A stretch of 64,000 nt of DNA from Nocardia africana NBRC 100379 (GCF_001612635.1 NZ_BDAV01000010.1:124001-188000), one strand, 5' to 3'; shown: positions 52,340 to 60,701, counted from the stretch's first letter. Notes: generated from the sequence alone by a model not told the origin. A program made the numbers and translations.

Positions 52340-54805
52340 TCAAATCCGCGCGGGGCGGGCGCCGCGCCGCCGTGGACGCAGCTGATACAGCCGGTATCCG
52401 GCCAGCGCGAGGAAGACGGCCCCCAGGCCTGCGACGACCCCCATGTCGAGCAGCCACGTGCCCAGGGCATGTCGCCACAGCGGGTCGGGTGCGCCCTTGT
52501 GCGGGGACAGGGTGTCCAGGTCGAGGGTGGCCGCTGCCGCGGCGTAGCCCCAGCGGGACGGCGACAGGTAGGACAGCTGTTCCAGAACAGGGGTGCCGGG
52601 CAGCCGTACCAAACCGCCGGTGAACACCAGTTGCGCCATGGACAGCACAATCAGCAGTGGCAGCGTCTTCTCCGAGGTGTTGACCGACACCGAGACCAGC
52701 AAGCCCAACGCCAGCGAGGCGATGCCGAGCATCGCCATCGCCAGGATCAACTCCAGCGGGACCGAGGTGAATACGCCTTTCGCCGGCATGCTCACCCCGA
52801 TGGTGCCGATCAAGAACAGCACCGCCGTCTGCAGGATGGTGATCACGCCCAAGACCAGGAGCTTCGACATCAGATAGACCCCTGCGGACAGTCCGGCCGC
52901 GCGTTCTCTGCGATAGATCGTCTGCTCCTTGACGATCTCGCGAATCGAGTTGCCGGTGCCGATGAAACAAGCACCGAATGCCAAGATCATGAGCTTGGTG
53001 GGGGCATCGGTGTTGGTTCCGGGCGCCCCGGCGAAACCCTCGCCCGACGGCACCGCGGCGATCAAGCCACCGAGAATCAGCGGCATCACGCCGAGCAGCA
53101 CCAGGTAACTTCGGTCCGAGGCGATGACCGCCAGGTATCGCCGGCACACCGTACTGAGCTGGCTGAGCTTGGACTGCGACGCGGGCGGGGGTGCCGGTGC
53201 GTGTACGTCCGCCGGGCCGACATCGTCGGTCGGGCCGACCTCCACGTACTGCTCGAAGCGTGGCGATTCCCGGAATTCGGCAGCCCAGTCGCGGTCCTCC
53301 TCGCGGTCGAAGGACTGGAACACCTCGGCCCAACTGCGCTGCCCGAACTGCTGCAACCCCTCCGCGGGCGGTCCGTAATAGGCCAGCCGACCGCCGGGTA
53401 CCAGCACGAGGAGGCGGTCGCAGGAATCGAGGTTCGCGACACTATGGGTGACGACGATCACGGTGCGCCCGTCGTGGGCCAGTTCGGACAGCATGTCCAT
53501 GACCGTCTTGTCCAGGCCCGGGTCGAGGCCGGAGGTCGGCTCGTCGAGGAACAGCAGGGACGGTTTGGTCAGCAACTCCAGCGCGACGCTCACCCGTTTG
53601 CGCTGACCACCGGAGAGCCTATCGATGCGGGTGTCGGCATGCCGGGCCAGGCCGAGCTCGGCGAGGACCTCATCGACCCGCTGCTCGCGCTCCTCGGGGC
53701 GCGTGTCACCCGGGAAGCGGAGTTCGGCCGCGTACAGGAGCGCGCGCCGCGTCGGAAGTTGGCTGTGCAGGATGTCTTCTTGCGGAACCAGTCCGATGCG
53801 GTGGCGGAGTTCGTCGTAGTCGGTGTAGAGGTCGCGTCCGTCGTAACGAACCGTCCCCTCTGTCGCCGGACGCAACCCGGTCACCGCGCCGAGCAACGTC
53901 GATTTGCCCGCTCCACTGGGTCCGATGACCCCGACGAGCGAGCGCTGCGGAATCGGGAAGCTCACCTCGTCGAGGAGAACCTTGCCCTCCGGTGTCCGCA
54001 CGATGAGGTTCTGCACCGAGACCGACACGTCACCGGTGTCGACGTACTCCCGCAGTTCGTCGCCGACCAGCCGGTAGGTGGTATGCCCCATGCCGATCAA
54101 GTCGGATTCGGACAGGTCCGCCGAATCGACCCGGGCGCCGTTGACGTAGGTGCCGTTGTGGCTGTCGAGGTCGACGACCCGATACCGGCCTGCGCCGGTC
54201 TTTCGCAGTTCGGCGTGATGACGGGAGACCATGAGGTCGGGCACGACGATGTCGTTGTCGGAGGCCCGCCCGATCCGGAGTGTGTCCGAGACGATCGGGA
54301 CGACCGCGCTGGGGTGAGCCGCGGGAGGCGACGACCGCGCGACCCGCCGGGGGCGGCCCCCCGGATGGACCGTCGTCACCGTGGCTTCATCATCGAGCTG
54401 GTAGCCGGGATCGGGGACGAGCATCGTGTCGCCGCCGATATCGCCGGACGACTCGCGGCCGTGCTGTCCTTTTCGCCCCTCCACCGAACAGGCCAACTGC
54501 TCGCCGTTCACGGCATGACCGAGCTGGAACGTCTCGTCATGGTCGATCAGCATCCGATCGACGCGCTGACCGTCGAAAAAGGTGCCGTTGAGGCTGTGCG
54601 CGTCCTCGATTTCCCAACCGTCCGACCCGCGCTCCAAGACGGCGTGCACGGAAGATACCCGCGGATCGGTCACCACGATGTCGGCCGCCAGATCGCGGCC
54701 GACATTGTATGAACCTCCCGCGTGCAGCCGATAGACGCGCTCTCGCGTCTGCACCACCAGAACGGGGGCCTCGGGAAATTCTGTGGAGGACTGATCATCC
54801 GCCAT
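52340..54805 (-). CDS. FHA-FHA-ABC transporter, Rv1747-like
   Basis: 821 residues from ATG 54805. FHA1 (YNVGRDLAADIVV, then SSVHAVLERG and LNGTFFDGQRV), a Thr-rich linker (GGDTMLVPDPGYQLDD, TVTTVHPGG), FHA2 (LRIGRASDNDIVVPDLMVSR, then HNGTYVNGARV), ABC domain (Walker A GPSGAGKSTLLGAV, signature RLSGGQRKRVSVALELL, Walker B LLFLDEPTSGLD) and about six ABC2-type membrane segments. This is the Rv1747 layout, in which PknF phosphorylates linker threonines and the FHA domains bind phosphothreonine. The adjacent kinase is the obvious partner. Probably exports a cell-envelope lipid or glycolipid. Confidence 0.92.
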   Translation of the reverse strand: MADDQSSTEFPEAPVLVVQTRERVYRLHAGGSYNVGRDLAADIVVTDPRVSSVHAVLERGSDGWEIEDAHSLNGTFFDGQRVDRMLIDHDETFQLGHAVNGEQLACSVEGRKGQHGRESSGDIGGDTMLVPDPGYQLDDEATVTTVHPGGRPRRVARSSPPAAHPSAVVPIVSDTLRIGRASDNDIVVPDLMVSRHHAELRKTGAGRYRVVDLDSHNGTYVNGARVDSADLSESDLIGMGHTTYRLVGDELREYVDTGDVSVSVQNLIVRTPEGKVLLDEVSFPIPQRSLVGVIGPSGAGKSTLLGAVTGLRPATEGTVRYDGRDLYTDYDELRHRIGLVPQEDILHSQLPTRRALLYAAELRFPGDTRPEEREQRVDEVLAELGLARHADTRIDRLSGGQRKRVSVALELLTKPSLLFLDEPTSGLDPGLDKTVMDMLSELAHDGRTVIVVTHSVANLDSCDRLLVLVPGGRLAYYGPPAEGLQQFGQRSWAEVFQSFDREEDRDWAAEFRESPRFEQYVEVGPTDDVGPADVHAPAPPPASQSKLSQLSTVCRRYLAVIASDRSYLVLLGVMPLILGGLIAAVPSGEGFAGAPGTNTDAPTKLMILAFGACFIGTGNSIREIVKEQTIYRRERAAGLSAGVYLMSKLLVLGVITILQTAVLFLIGTIGVSMPAKGVFTSVPLELILAMAMLGIASLALGLLVSVSVNTSEKTLPLLIVLSMAQLVFTGGLVRLPGTPVLEQLSYLSPSRWGYAAAAATLDLDTLSPHKGAPDPLWRHALGTWLLDMGVVAGLGAVFLALAGYRLYQLRPRRRGARPARI

Positions 54806-55178
54806 AACGGGAGTATACGACTTGAAACGTCCTGCCGCCGCAAAAGCCGGCCACCGGGAATTCCCTGGCAGTGTCCGCTCTGCTCCATTTTCGCGCCGCC
54901 CTAACCCGCGCTGACCAGCGAGAACGACCTGCGAGTGGAGAGCCGGCACGACCCGGCAGCCGCTGACGAGGCAGTGCAGCCGCTGCACCGACACCCGACC
55001 GAACCAGCCGCGGAATTCACCGTGACGGGATCGGTAATACCAATTCGATCGAACCCGGACAGAATGTCGAAGCTGAATATTCCCATTGATTCATAGCGCC
55101 CGAATTCCGACACATCCCATCTTTTTCCCACAGCCGTGACCGTGTTCGGGGCCGGCATTCCTGCGAGACAGCGACGCC
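54806..55178. other. 373-bp gap upstream of the FHA/ABC gene
   Basis: Between two minus-strand genes. It must contain the FHA/ABC promoter. It holds a 10-bp direct repeat (GCAGCCGCTG at about 54957 and 54977) and an A+T-richer patch near 55075-55100. No gene can be supported. Confidence 0.4.
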
Positions 55179-55643
55179 TCAGTTGTCGAAGAGCCGCCGC
55201 GGGCCCGAACCCTCTTTGCCGAGTTCGTCGTTCGGATTGACGAGTGCGCATTGCTGGAACGACAGGCAGCCGCAGCCGATGCATTCGGAGAACCGATCGC
55301 GCATCCGCTCCAGCCGCGCGATTCTGGAGTTGATGTCCTCGGCCCAGCAATCGGACGCCCTGGCCCAGAACTCCTGGCCCGGTATTTCACCGGGTGGCAG
55401 CAATGCGAGGACCTTGCCGATCACCGACAAGGGAATGCCCAGATGGTGTGAGGCGCGGATGAAGGCAACCTGCCGCAACGTCGCACGGGTATAGCGACGC
55501 TGATTCCCGGTGGTGCGACGACTGTGGATGAGCCCCTGCCGCTCGTAGAACCGCAACGCCGAGGCCGGAACGCCACTGCGTTCGGCCAGTTCGCCGATCG
55601 TCACTTCGGCGACTTCAGGAGACGGCGGTGTCACGCGGACCAC
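55179..55643 (-). CDS. soxR: SoxR redox regulator (copy 2)
   Basis: 154 residues from GTG 55643 (GTG 55634 also possible). MerR helix-turn-helix (VTIGELAERSGVPASALRFY, ERQGLIHSRRTTGNQRRYTR) and the [2Fe-2S] motif Cys121-x2-Cys124-x-Cys126-x5-Cys132 (CIGCGCLSFQQC). Normal SoxR length, unlike copy 1. It is divergent from a flavin-reductase/ABM-DDN gene pair across a SoxR-type dyad, the classical arrangement for SoxR and its target. It would be oxidised by redox-cycling compounds such as quinones and phenazines and switch the target on. Confidence 0.92.
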   Translation of the reverse strand: MVRVTPPSPEVAEVTIGELAERSGVPASALRFYERQGLIHSRRTTGNQRRYTRATLRQVAFIRASHHLGIPLSVIGKVLALLPPGEIPGQEFWARASDCWAEDINSRIARLERMRDRFSECIGCGCLSFQQCALVNPNDELGKEGSGPRRLFDN

Positions 55644-55649
55644 ACTACC

Positions 55650-55680
55650 TTGACTTGAACTCGTGTTTAAGTTCGAGGCT
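55650..55680 (+). promoter_or_regulatory. SoxR promoter/operator of the FMN reductase stub
   Basis: TTGACT (55650-55655) is a -35 element. ACTTGAACTCGTGTTTAAGT (55653-55672) is a dyad with arms ACTTnAA / TTnAAGT. A 19-bp spacer leads to GAGGCT (55675-55680), a poor -10. The site sits between two divergent starts and shares the pattern ACYTnAA-N6-TTnARGT with the sites at 28326 and 41126. Confidence 0.75.
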
Positions 55681-55686
55681 TTTCCT

Positions 55687-55947
55687 GTGTTCGCATCCGA
55701 AAGTCCACCGACCCTCGCCGCGATCGTGGGCAGCACCCGCACGGGTCGATTCGGCCCGACAGTCGCCAACCGGTTCGTCGAACACGCCGAGCAGCGTGCG
55801 GGAATCACCGTCGATGTCATCGACCTCGCGGAATCGCCTCTGCCTGAACGGCGGCCAGTGACGCCGCCGCCGCGAAGTCGACCGATCAAACCCTTCTTCG
55901 GCCGAGCGCTGGAAGTCGCTCGATCCGAGCACCCCTATGCCGCCTGA
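55687..55947 (+). pseudogene. NADPH-dependent FMN reductase, truncated
   Basis: 86 residues from GTG 55687. The N-terminus is clear: LAAIVGSTRTGRFGPTVANR (flavin phosphate loop), then VDVIDLAESPLPERRP. Family members have about 190 residues; here the frame continues through a Pro/Arg-rich stretch (PVTPPPRSRPIKPFFG) and stops. The NADPH/FMN-binding C-terminal half is missing. It lies behind a SoxR operator, where an intact reductase is usual, so it is probably a relic, but it may still be transcribed. The next gene starts 37 bp downstream. Confidence 0.7.
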
Positions 55948-55984
55948 ACCGCCCCCCGACCAGACGATGACCGGAGAGTGAACC

Positions 55985-57154
55985 ATGATCGCCCGTAATG
56001 TATTGCCCGACATCGCACACCCCGGCGTCGACACCGTCCTGATCGTGAGGTCGGCGGCGGCAGAGGTCTTCGCCGATCTGGAATGCGGCTCCTGGCCGAA
56101 GGAACTCATCTCGTGCACCGCATTCGTGAGCACCGACGGTGAGAAGAACGTCACCTACACCCAGTGGCGAAACGGCGAAGCCGGCCGCGAATATCTGTCC
56201 GGATTCGCAGGCATCGAAGCGGTCGAATACAGGCTGTATCGCAGCAGCGTTGGGGCGAATCCACCGGTTCCAGGATGCATCGTCATCCTCGACGTCGAGT
56301 TCGACGGACCCGATCACGATCGGCAACGACGCTGGGTCGATACGGTTTTCGACGCAATGGCCGGCGAAACCGACCCACACCCCGGCGGCATCTCCGGCCA
56401 CTTCCACGTCAGCACCGACGGCACCCGAGTGATCCCCTATGCGGAATGGACAACTGCGGACGCCCACCGCGACGCGATCGAACGGTCCGGCCAAGGCATG
56501 ATCGGAGCAGGCAGCGGCTGGCGGCGAGTGAGAGAATTCCCTGGGGTCATCGACAGCGGATTCACGCGATACCACCTGCTGCACAGCCTATCCGAGAGTT
56601 CGGCGCCCGGACCCGATGACGTCCACGACAGCCCGACAGACTGGGTGGCGGACCACGTCCGAGACTACGTCGAGACCGACGGGCAGAGTGGCCACCTCTA
56701 CCAAGGCCGGCCCTCGCTGCTGCTCACCACACGCGGAAGGAAATCAGGAAAGCTCCGACGCACCGCGCTGATCTACGGAGAGGACGACGACCGCTACGTC
56801 CTGGTGGCCTCGAACGCCGGATCCCCCACCCACCCCGCGTGGTACCTCAACCTGCTCGCGGACCCCGAGGTCACAGTCCAAGTCGGGGCGGAGAAATTCA
56901 CCGGCCGTGCGCGACCGGCGACCGCCGAAGAGAAACCACCGCTGTGGCACCTCATGACCGCGATCTTTCCGCTCTACGACACCTACCAGGCGAAAACCCA
57001 CCGCGAAATCCCGCTCGTGATCGTCGAACGCCGCACGGAAGGTCTGATCGACCCAGAACCGGCACCGCCTGGGGTCGACCTGCCGAACGCCTATCGGGAC
57101 GACCGATTCTCTGGGCCATCGACCGGTCGGACACCGAGCCCACGCTACACATGA
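55985..57154 (+). CDS. ABM-ABM-DDN fusion oxidoreductase
   Basis: 389 residues from ATG 55985. Two antibiotic-biosynthesis monooxygenase (ABM) domains: the first has DTVLIVRSAAAEVFADLECG and SCTAFVSTDGEKNVTYTQWR; the second IVILDVEFDGPDHDRQRRWV and GHFHVSTDGTRVIPYAEW. The last 140 residues are a DDN-type (deazaflavin/F420-dependent) nitroreductase: GRPSLLLTTRGRKSGKLRRT, SNAGSPTHPAWYLNLLADPE and FPLYDTYQAKTHREIPLVIV. The fusion pairs an oxygen- or quinol-handling ABM fold with an F420H2-dependent quinone reductase fold. It is in the SoxR-controlled unit; SoxR controls single ABM and reductase genes in Streptomyces. Confidence 0.85.
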   Translation: MIARNVLPDIAHPGVDTVLIVRSAAAEVFADLECGSWPKELISCTAFVSTDGEKNVTYTQWRNGEAGREYLSGFAGIEAVEYRLYRSSVGANPPVPGCIVILDVEFDGPDHDRQRRWVDTVFDAMAGETDPHPGGISGHFHVSTDGTRVIPYAEWTTADAHRDAIERSGQGMIGAGSGWRRVREFPGVIDSGFTRYHLLHSLSESSAPGPDDVHDSPTDWVADHVRDYVETDGQSGHLYQGRPSLLLTTRGRKSGKLRRTALIYGEDDDRYVLVASNAGSPTHPAWYLNLLADPEVTVQVGAEKFTGRARPATAEEKPPLWHLMTAIFPLYDTYQAKTHREIPLVIVERRTEGLIDPEPAPPGVDLPNAYRDDRFSGPSTGRTPSPRYT

Positions 57155-57234
57155 TCACGAGCGAGGGATGGAACCCGGCAACGGTCCGGCGCCACCGCGA
57201 TTCGTCTCCGGAAAGCACGGTGACGTCGTCGTAA

Positions 57235-57672
57235 TCATCGTTTCGCCGGCGCCACAGTCTTCGGCCGGGCGATCTGCTCCGTCATCTGTGGCTCGACCGG
57301 GAAATCGTTGAGATACGTGAGCTCGGGCATCTTGGTCCACCCTGATTCGCTCCCGCTGCGATGCGATTGCACGCACGAAATCAGCGTGGGCGCAAGGATG
57401 GTCGCGAGCGCGAACACGGCCACTGCTCGCCACCGGATCCCGGCCTCGCGGTGCACCACGGTCGTCTCCCCTGCCCGCGCCAGCCGTCCGGGATCCGCCG
57501 CCGAACAGACCAACGACCGCTTGATCATCCATGCCGCCACGGAAGACACCTTGCCCCCTACGCCGCTCATGTGTGAATCGGCTGCTGCCGTGGCCGAAGA
57601 GGCGCTCAGCGCAGCTGCCGAAAGCGTTGCACCGCAACCGATCATCGCAAGAATCATTCGGATATCGCTCAT
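57235..57672 (-). CDS. Small hypothetical protein with membrane segments
   Basis: 145 residues from ATG 57672, with a GGGGAT site. A hydrophobic N-terminus (ILAMIGCGATLSAAALSASS) could be a signal peptide or membrane segment, and a second hydrophobic run (WRAVAVFALATILAPTLISC) is near residue 90. A start at the internal Met (MIKRSLVCSAADP) would leave only the second. No family recognised. It follows a membrane-protein gene on the same strand and converges on the ABM-DDN gene. Reality of the gene is moderate only. Confidence 0.45.
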   Translation of the reverse strand: MSDIRMILAMIGCGATLSAAALSASSATAAADSHMSGVGGKVSSVAAWMIKRSLVCSAADPGRLARAGETTVVHREAGIRWRAVAVFALATILAPTLISCVQSHRSGSESGWTKMPELTYLNDFPVEPQMTEQIARPKTVAPAKR

Positions 57673-57769
57673 ATCCCCGAGCCGCACCCGGAGAGCAGCA
57701 GACACGAGCGCACACTGATTCGTCGAACCACTCCGCCACCACGTCGTACCGCTCGGGTGTCGAGGGGCG

Positions 57770-58555
57770 TCAGCTGCGCCACCATGGTTCGCGGATGTCG
57801 TCGCTCCCGTCCGGAGCACAGTTGACGCCGTTGACGACCTGTTCGGCGGTGATATCCCACGCTATGATCCCGTCGCCGGATCGGCCCAACTCGGCGACGC
57901 GGGCTCGGTGGATACCGGCGCCGGTGTTGACATCGCAGGTCTGCACCGTGCTCCAAGCCCGTCCGTCGAGAGCGGCGACTATTCCGAGCACCGGCAGGAT
58001 CAGCAAACTCGACACGAGGGCGCCTGCCCGCGCGAGATCTGCGGCGCGCTGCAGCGCCGTCTCCGGCCGGCTACCGCTGCGCTTGCCGGTGGTCGAGATA
58101 CGTCGCCCCGTCCGATATTCGATGACGACTCCCAGCCGTAACGCGTAACCGGCCAACCCCGCGATCACACCCCACGTGAGGCCGTTGAAGGCGCCGACGA
58201 TGACACCCAGCCCGATCGGGACGATCGCCGCTTCGGCGGCCGTGACGGTCAGCGGCGTCGCTGTGTGCCGGGCAGCTCCCCCGTGTGCCGCCGAGTAGGC
58301 GTAGGTCACCCGGGACGCCACTATTGCCAGGACGGTCGCGAGCAGCGGCTCTGCCAGGAAAACACCGATGACGATATCCAGCCAGTTCGCGGGGCCCATC
58401 GCGCTCAGTGCGTCCCGAGCGGCGTCGCCACCGCCGAAAGTCCAGCTCAACTTGAGCACCGGTACCGTCGCCAACACCACGACTACGACCACACGAGCAG
58501 ACGAAAGTCGAGCCCGCTCGCTGCGTTCTGTCGCTGTTTCGGTCACCGATCGCAC
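57770..58555 (-). CDS. Integral membrane protein of unknown function
   Basis: 261 residues, GTG start. Four to five membrane segments: ARVVVVVVLATVPVLKLSW, WLDIVIGVFLAEPLLATVLA, AAIVPIGLGVIVGAFNGLTW, AGLAGYALRLGVVI and ALVSSLLILPVLGIVAAL, with a soluble C-terminus of about 55 residues that includes CDVNTGAGIHRA and Trp-rich end. No conserved catalytic motif and no named family. Divergent from the RDD gene pair with a 143-bp gap; the small gene at 57235-57672 follows on the same strand. Confidence 0.7.
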   Translation of the reverse strand: MRSVTETATERSERARLSSARVVVVVVLATVPVLKLSWTFGGGDAARDALSAMGPANWLDIVIGVFLAEPLLATVLAIVASRVTYAYSAAHGGAARHTATPLTVTAAEAAIVPIGLGVIVGAFNGLTWGVIAGLAGYALRLGVVIEYRTGRRISTTGKRSGSRPETALQRAADLARAGALVSSLLILPVLGIVAALDGRAWSTVQTCDVNTGAGIHRARVAELGRSGDGIIAWDITAEQVVNGVNCAPDGSDDIREPWWRS

Positions 58556-58698
58556 GATATCCGCCCGAGTCCGCTACCCGTCGTTACCGGATACGCGAGT
58601 CCGGGCCTCGACGTCCCGCGCCCCCGTTCGGCCGACGTCTGAATATCGAATAGGTCGAAAGGCGTGCCCATCCGGCGACGAGCGAGTTTGATAGGGAT

Positions 58699-59220
58699 GT
58701 GGACGGCATCCCGATGTCGAGGCCGGTGAACCTGGTGGTGGGAGCCGCCGCGCGGATCGGCGGGGCTGCTGGGCGCGTAGTGGGGTTCGGGTTCGGCGTC
58801 GCACGGCAGGTGCCCGGCGTCGAGCCGGTGCTCGCGGAGTTCGAACAGCGGGGCGCCGACACGCTGGACGCCGTCGACGACCTCACCGAGCGGGTGCTGC
58901 GGGCGGTGATCGGCCGGATCGTGCGGACCGCGGTCGGCGCTGTCGACCTCACGGAGATCGTCGTCGACAATGTGGATCTCGACGCGGTGGCCGAGCGGAT
59001 CGATGTCGACAAGCTCATCGGACGAGTCGATCTGGTCGGTCTGGCCGACACCGTGATCGAGGGCGTCGATCTACCTCGGATCATCCGCGAATCCACCGAC
59101 TCGATGTCCGCGGAGGCGGTTCTCGGCATCCGGAGCCAGGGGATGCATGCGGATGACGCCGTCGCGGGGTTCGTCGGTAAGTTGCTCCGGCGAACACCGT
59201 CCGAATCGGGCGCGGAGTGA
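58699..59220 (+). CDS. Hypothetical protein with VDL-type repeats
   Basis: 173 residues, GTG start; ATG 58714 would remove five residues. A Gly/Ala-rich amphipathic N-terminus is followed by a run of short repeats beginning Val-Asp-Leu or Val-Asp: VDLTEIVVDN, VDLDAVAERID, VDKLIGR, VDLVGLADTVIEG, VDLPRIIRES. These would form stacked helices. The family is known next to RDD genes in actinobacteria but its role is unknown. Its stop overlaps the RDD start by 4 bp (GTGA), so the proteins likely work together at the membrane. Confidence 0.7.
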   Translation: MDGIPMSRPVNLVVGAAARIGGAAGRVVGFGFGVARQVPGVEPVLAEFEQRGADTLDAVDDLTERVLRAVIGRIVRTAVGAVDLTEIVVDNVDLDAVAERIDVDKLIGRVDLVGLADTVIEGVDLPRIIRESTDSMSAEAVLGIRSQGMHADDAVAGFVGKLLRRTPSESGAE

Positions 59221-59669
59221 GTGCCCCTGCGCACCGTACCGCCGGCATCGTGACGCGTTCGATCGCGTCCGGGGTCGACGTCGCCGTCGTCCTGGCGCTC
59301 GTGGCCGCGAGCTATCTGTGCCTGGCGTTCGCCCGGCTGCTGTTCTCACCGCAGGACTTCACGTGGCCGGACGCCGGCGCGGTCATGTCGACGGGCGTCT
59401 TCATCGTCGTCTCGATGCTGTACCTCACCGGCTGCTGGGCGGTGAGCGGTCGCACCGTCGGCGCCGTGATGATGGGACTGCGGGTGGTGACCCGTGGCGG
59501 AGAGCTCATAGGGTGGCCGCGGGCTTTGGTGCGGGCGGTGTTGTGTGTGATGTTCGCGGTCGGATTGTTCTGGGTGGTGGTCGATCCGCGCCGGTATTCG
59601 CTGCAGGACATCGTGCTGCGCACCATGGTCGTCTACGACTGGCAGCCGGAGTCTCGTCCGCCGGCGTAG
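59217..59669 (+). CDS. RDD family membrane protein
   Basis: 150 residues, GTG start. Three membrane segments (GVDVAVVLALVAASYLCLAF, GVFIVVSMLYLTGCWAVSG and ALVRAVLCVMFAVGLFWVVV) with the family signature: an Arg-Asp-Asp-like ISxDxxV start (ITRSIASGVDVAVV), GRTVGAVMMGLRVVTR and DPRRYSLQDIVLRT. RDD proteins are thought to be transporters or channel-like, sometimes for osmolytes or ions. Translationally coupled to the VDL-repeat gene. Confidence 0.82.
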   Translation: MSAPAHRTAGIVTRSIASGVDVAVVLALVAASYLCLAFARLLFSPQDFTWPDAGAVMSTGVFIVVSMLYLTGCWAVSGRTVGAVMMGLRVVTRGGELIGWPRALVRAVLCVMFAVGLFWVVVDPRRYSLQDIVLRTMVVYDWQPESRPPA

Positions 59670-59732
59670 GCGCGGGATCCGGCGACACCCACCGATACCG
59701 GAGCGAGTGCACCGCCTCGGTGACGGAACCCC

Positions 59733-60701
59733 CTATCCCGCTGAGGGTTTCGGGGATGTCGTCGGTGGATGGGCGATCGACGGAGTCGTCGGATACGCCG
59801 GCTTCGTCGGCATCGGGGGCTTCCTGGCCGGGGGCGTCGTCGCCGGCGCCGTGGGCGGTGTGATCGTCGGCGACCCGGGTGTCGTGGCGACCTCCGGCGA
59901 CGTGGATGTCGTCGAACTCGCCGCGATCGTGGTGCGTGGGGACACCGTCGTGGACTTGGTTGTCGCGCCCGTAGCTGCCGGCGTGGTGTCTACCGGTGCC
60001 GCCGGCGTCGTGCGCACCTGTGCCGTTGGCGTGGTGATCGGCACCGTCGTGGTCGCCGTACCCGGATCGGCTGTGACCGTCACCGTCGATCTCTCCACCG
60101 GAGCCGTAGGCGCGGTCGACATCGGTGGTGGGACGATCGGGCCCGAGTCCGGCATGCTGGGCATGATCTGGATCGAAAGACTCGCCGTGGCAGAGAAACT
60201 CGCGCCCGCCGACGCAGCCGTCGAGGTCGGCGGGGCATCCGTCGTCGTAGCAGTCGTCGATTCCGGCGCAGCGGACGTGGATTCCGTCGTTGGGGCCGGG
60301 CCGGTTCCCGGGTCGGTGGCATCGACGGCCGGCACTGCCCCGGGATCGGCAGCCGCGTCGGTACTGTCCGCCCCGTCGCCCGGCACGGAGATCTCGCCCG
60401 GCGCGTCCGACGTCGCGCTCCGGGTCACCACGCCGCTATCGCTCGAGACGGCCCCGCAATCGACGGTCTGTACGGTGGGTCGGCCCGAGTACGCCTGCGC
60501 ATCGTTCTTACCCACCGGCGGGCTCGAATCCGCGCGTACCACGAGCGTTATCCCGATCGCCGTGGTCATCAACGCGATGATCACACCGGCACGCGAGATC
60601 TGGTGCTGGTACCGATCGCCCCACCACAGAATTCCATGCCGAGACTCACCATCGATATCCGCCTCTGTCACTAGGTTTTCGCTGCCGTCGACGGTTCCCA
60701 T
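59733..60701 (-). CDS. Mucin-like Thr/Pro/Ala-rich membrane-anchored protein
   Basis: 322 residues. A short cytosolic N-terminus, one membrane segment (ISRAGVIIALMTTAIGITLV), then about 240 residues outside the membrane that are very rich in Thr, Pro, Ala and Ser (for example STTATTTDAPPTSTAASAG, TTSPRTTIAASSTTSTSPEV) with little else, ending in PTTSPKPSAG. This composition suits O-mannosylation by a PMT enzyme such as the one at 37.8 kb. A long plus-strand open frame across the same bases is its antisense. No domain is recognised. Confidence 0.7.
   Translation of the reverse strand: MGTVDGSENLVTEADIDGESRHGILWWGDRYQHQISRAGVIIALMTTAIGITLVVRADSSPPVGKNDAQAYSGRPTVQTVDCGAVSSDSGVVTRSATSDAPGEISVPGDGADSTDAAADPGAVPAVDATDPGTGPAPTTESTSAAPESTTATTTDAPPTSTAASAGASFSATASLSIQIMPSMPDSGPIVPPPMSTAPTAPVERSTVTVTADPGTATTTVPITTPTAQVRTTPAAPVDTTPAATGATTKSTTVSPRTTIAASSTTSTSPEVATTPGSPTITPPTAPATTPPARKPPMPTKPAYPTTPSIAHPPTTSPKPSAG

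Noticed and set aside
52331..54712. Long plus-strand open frame of 793 codons
   Set aside because: It is the antisense of the FHA/ABC gene. Its composition is Arg/Gly/Gln-rich with no domain, while the minus strand has full FHA and ABC motifs.
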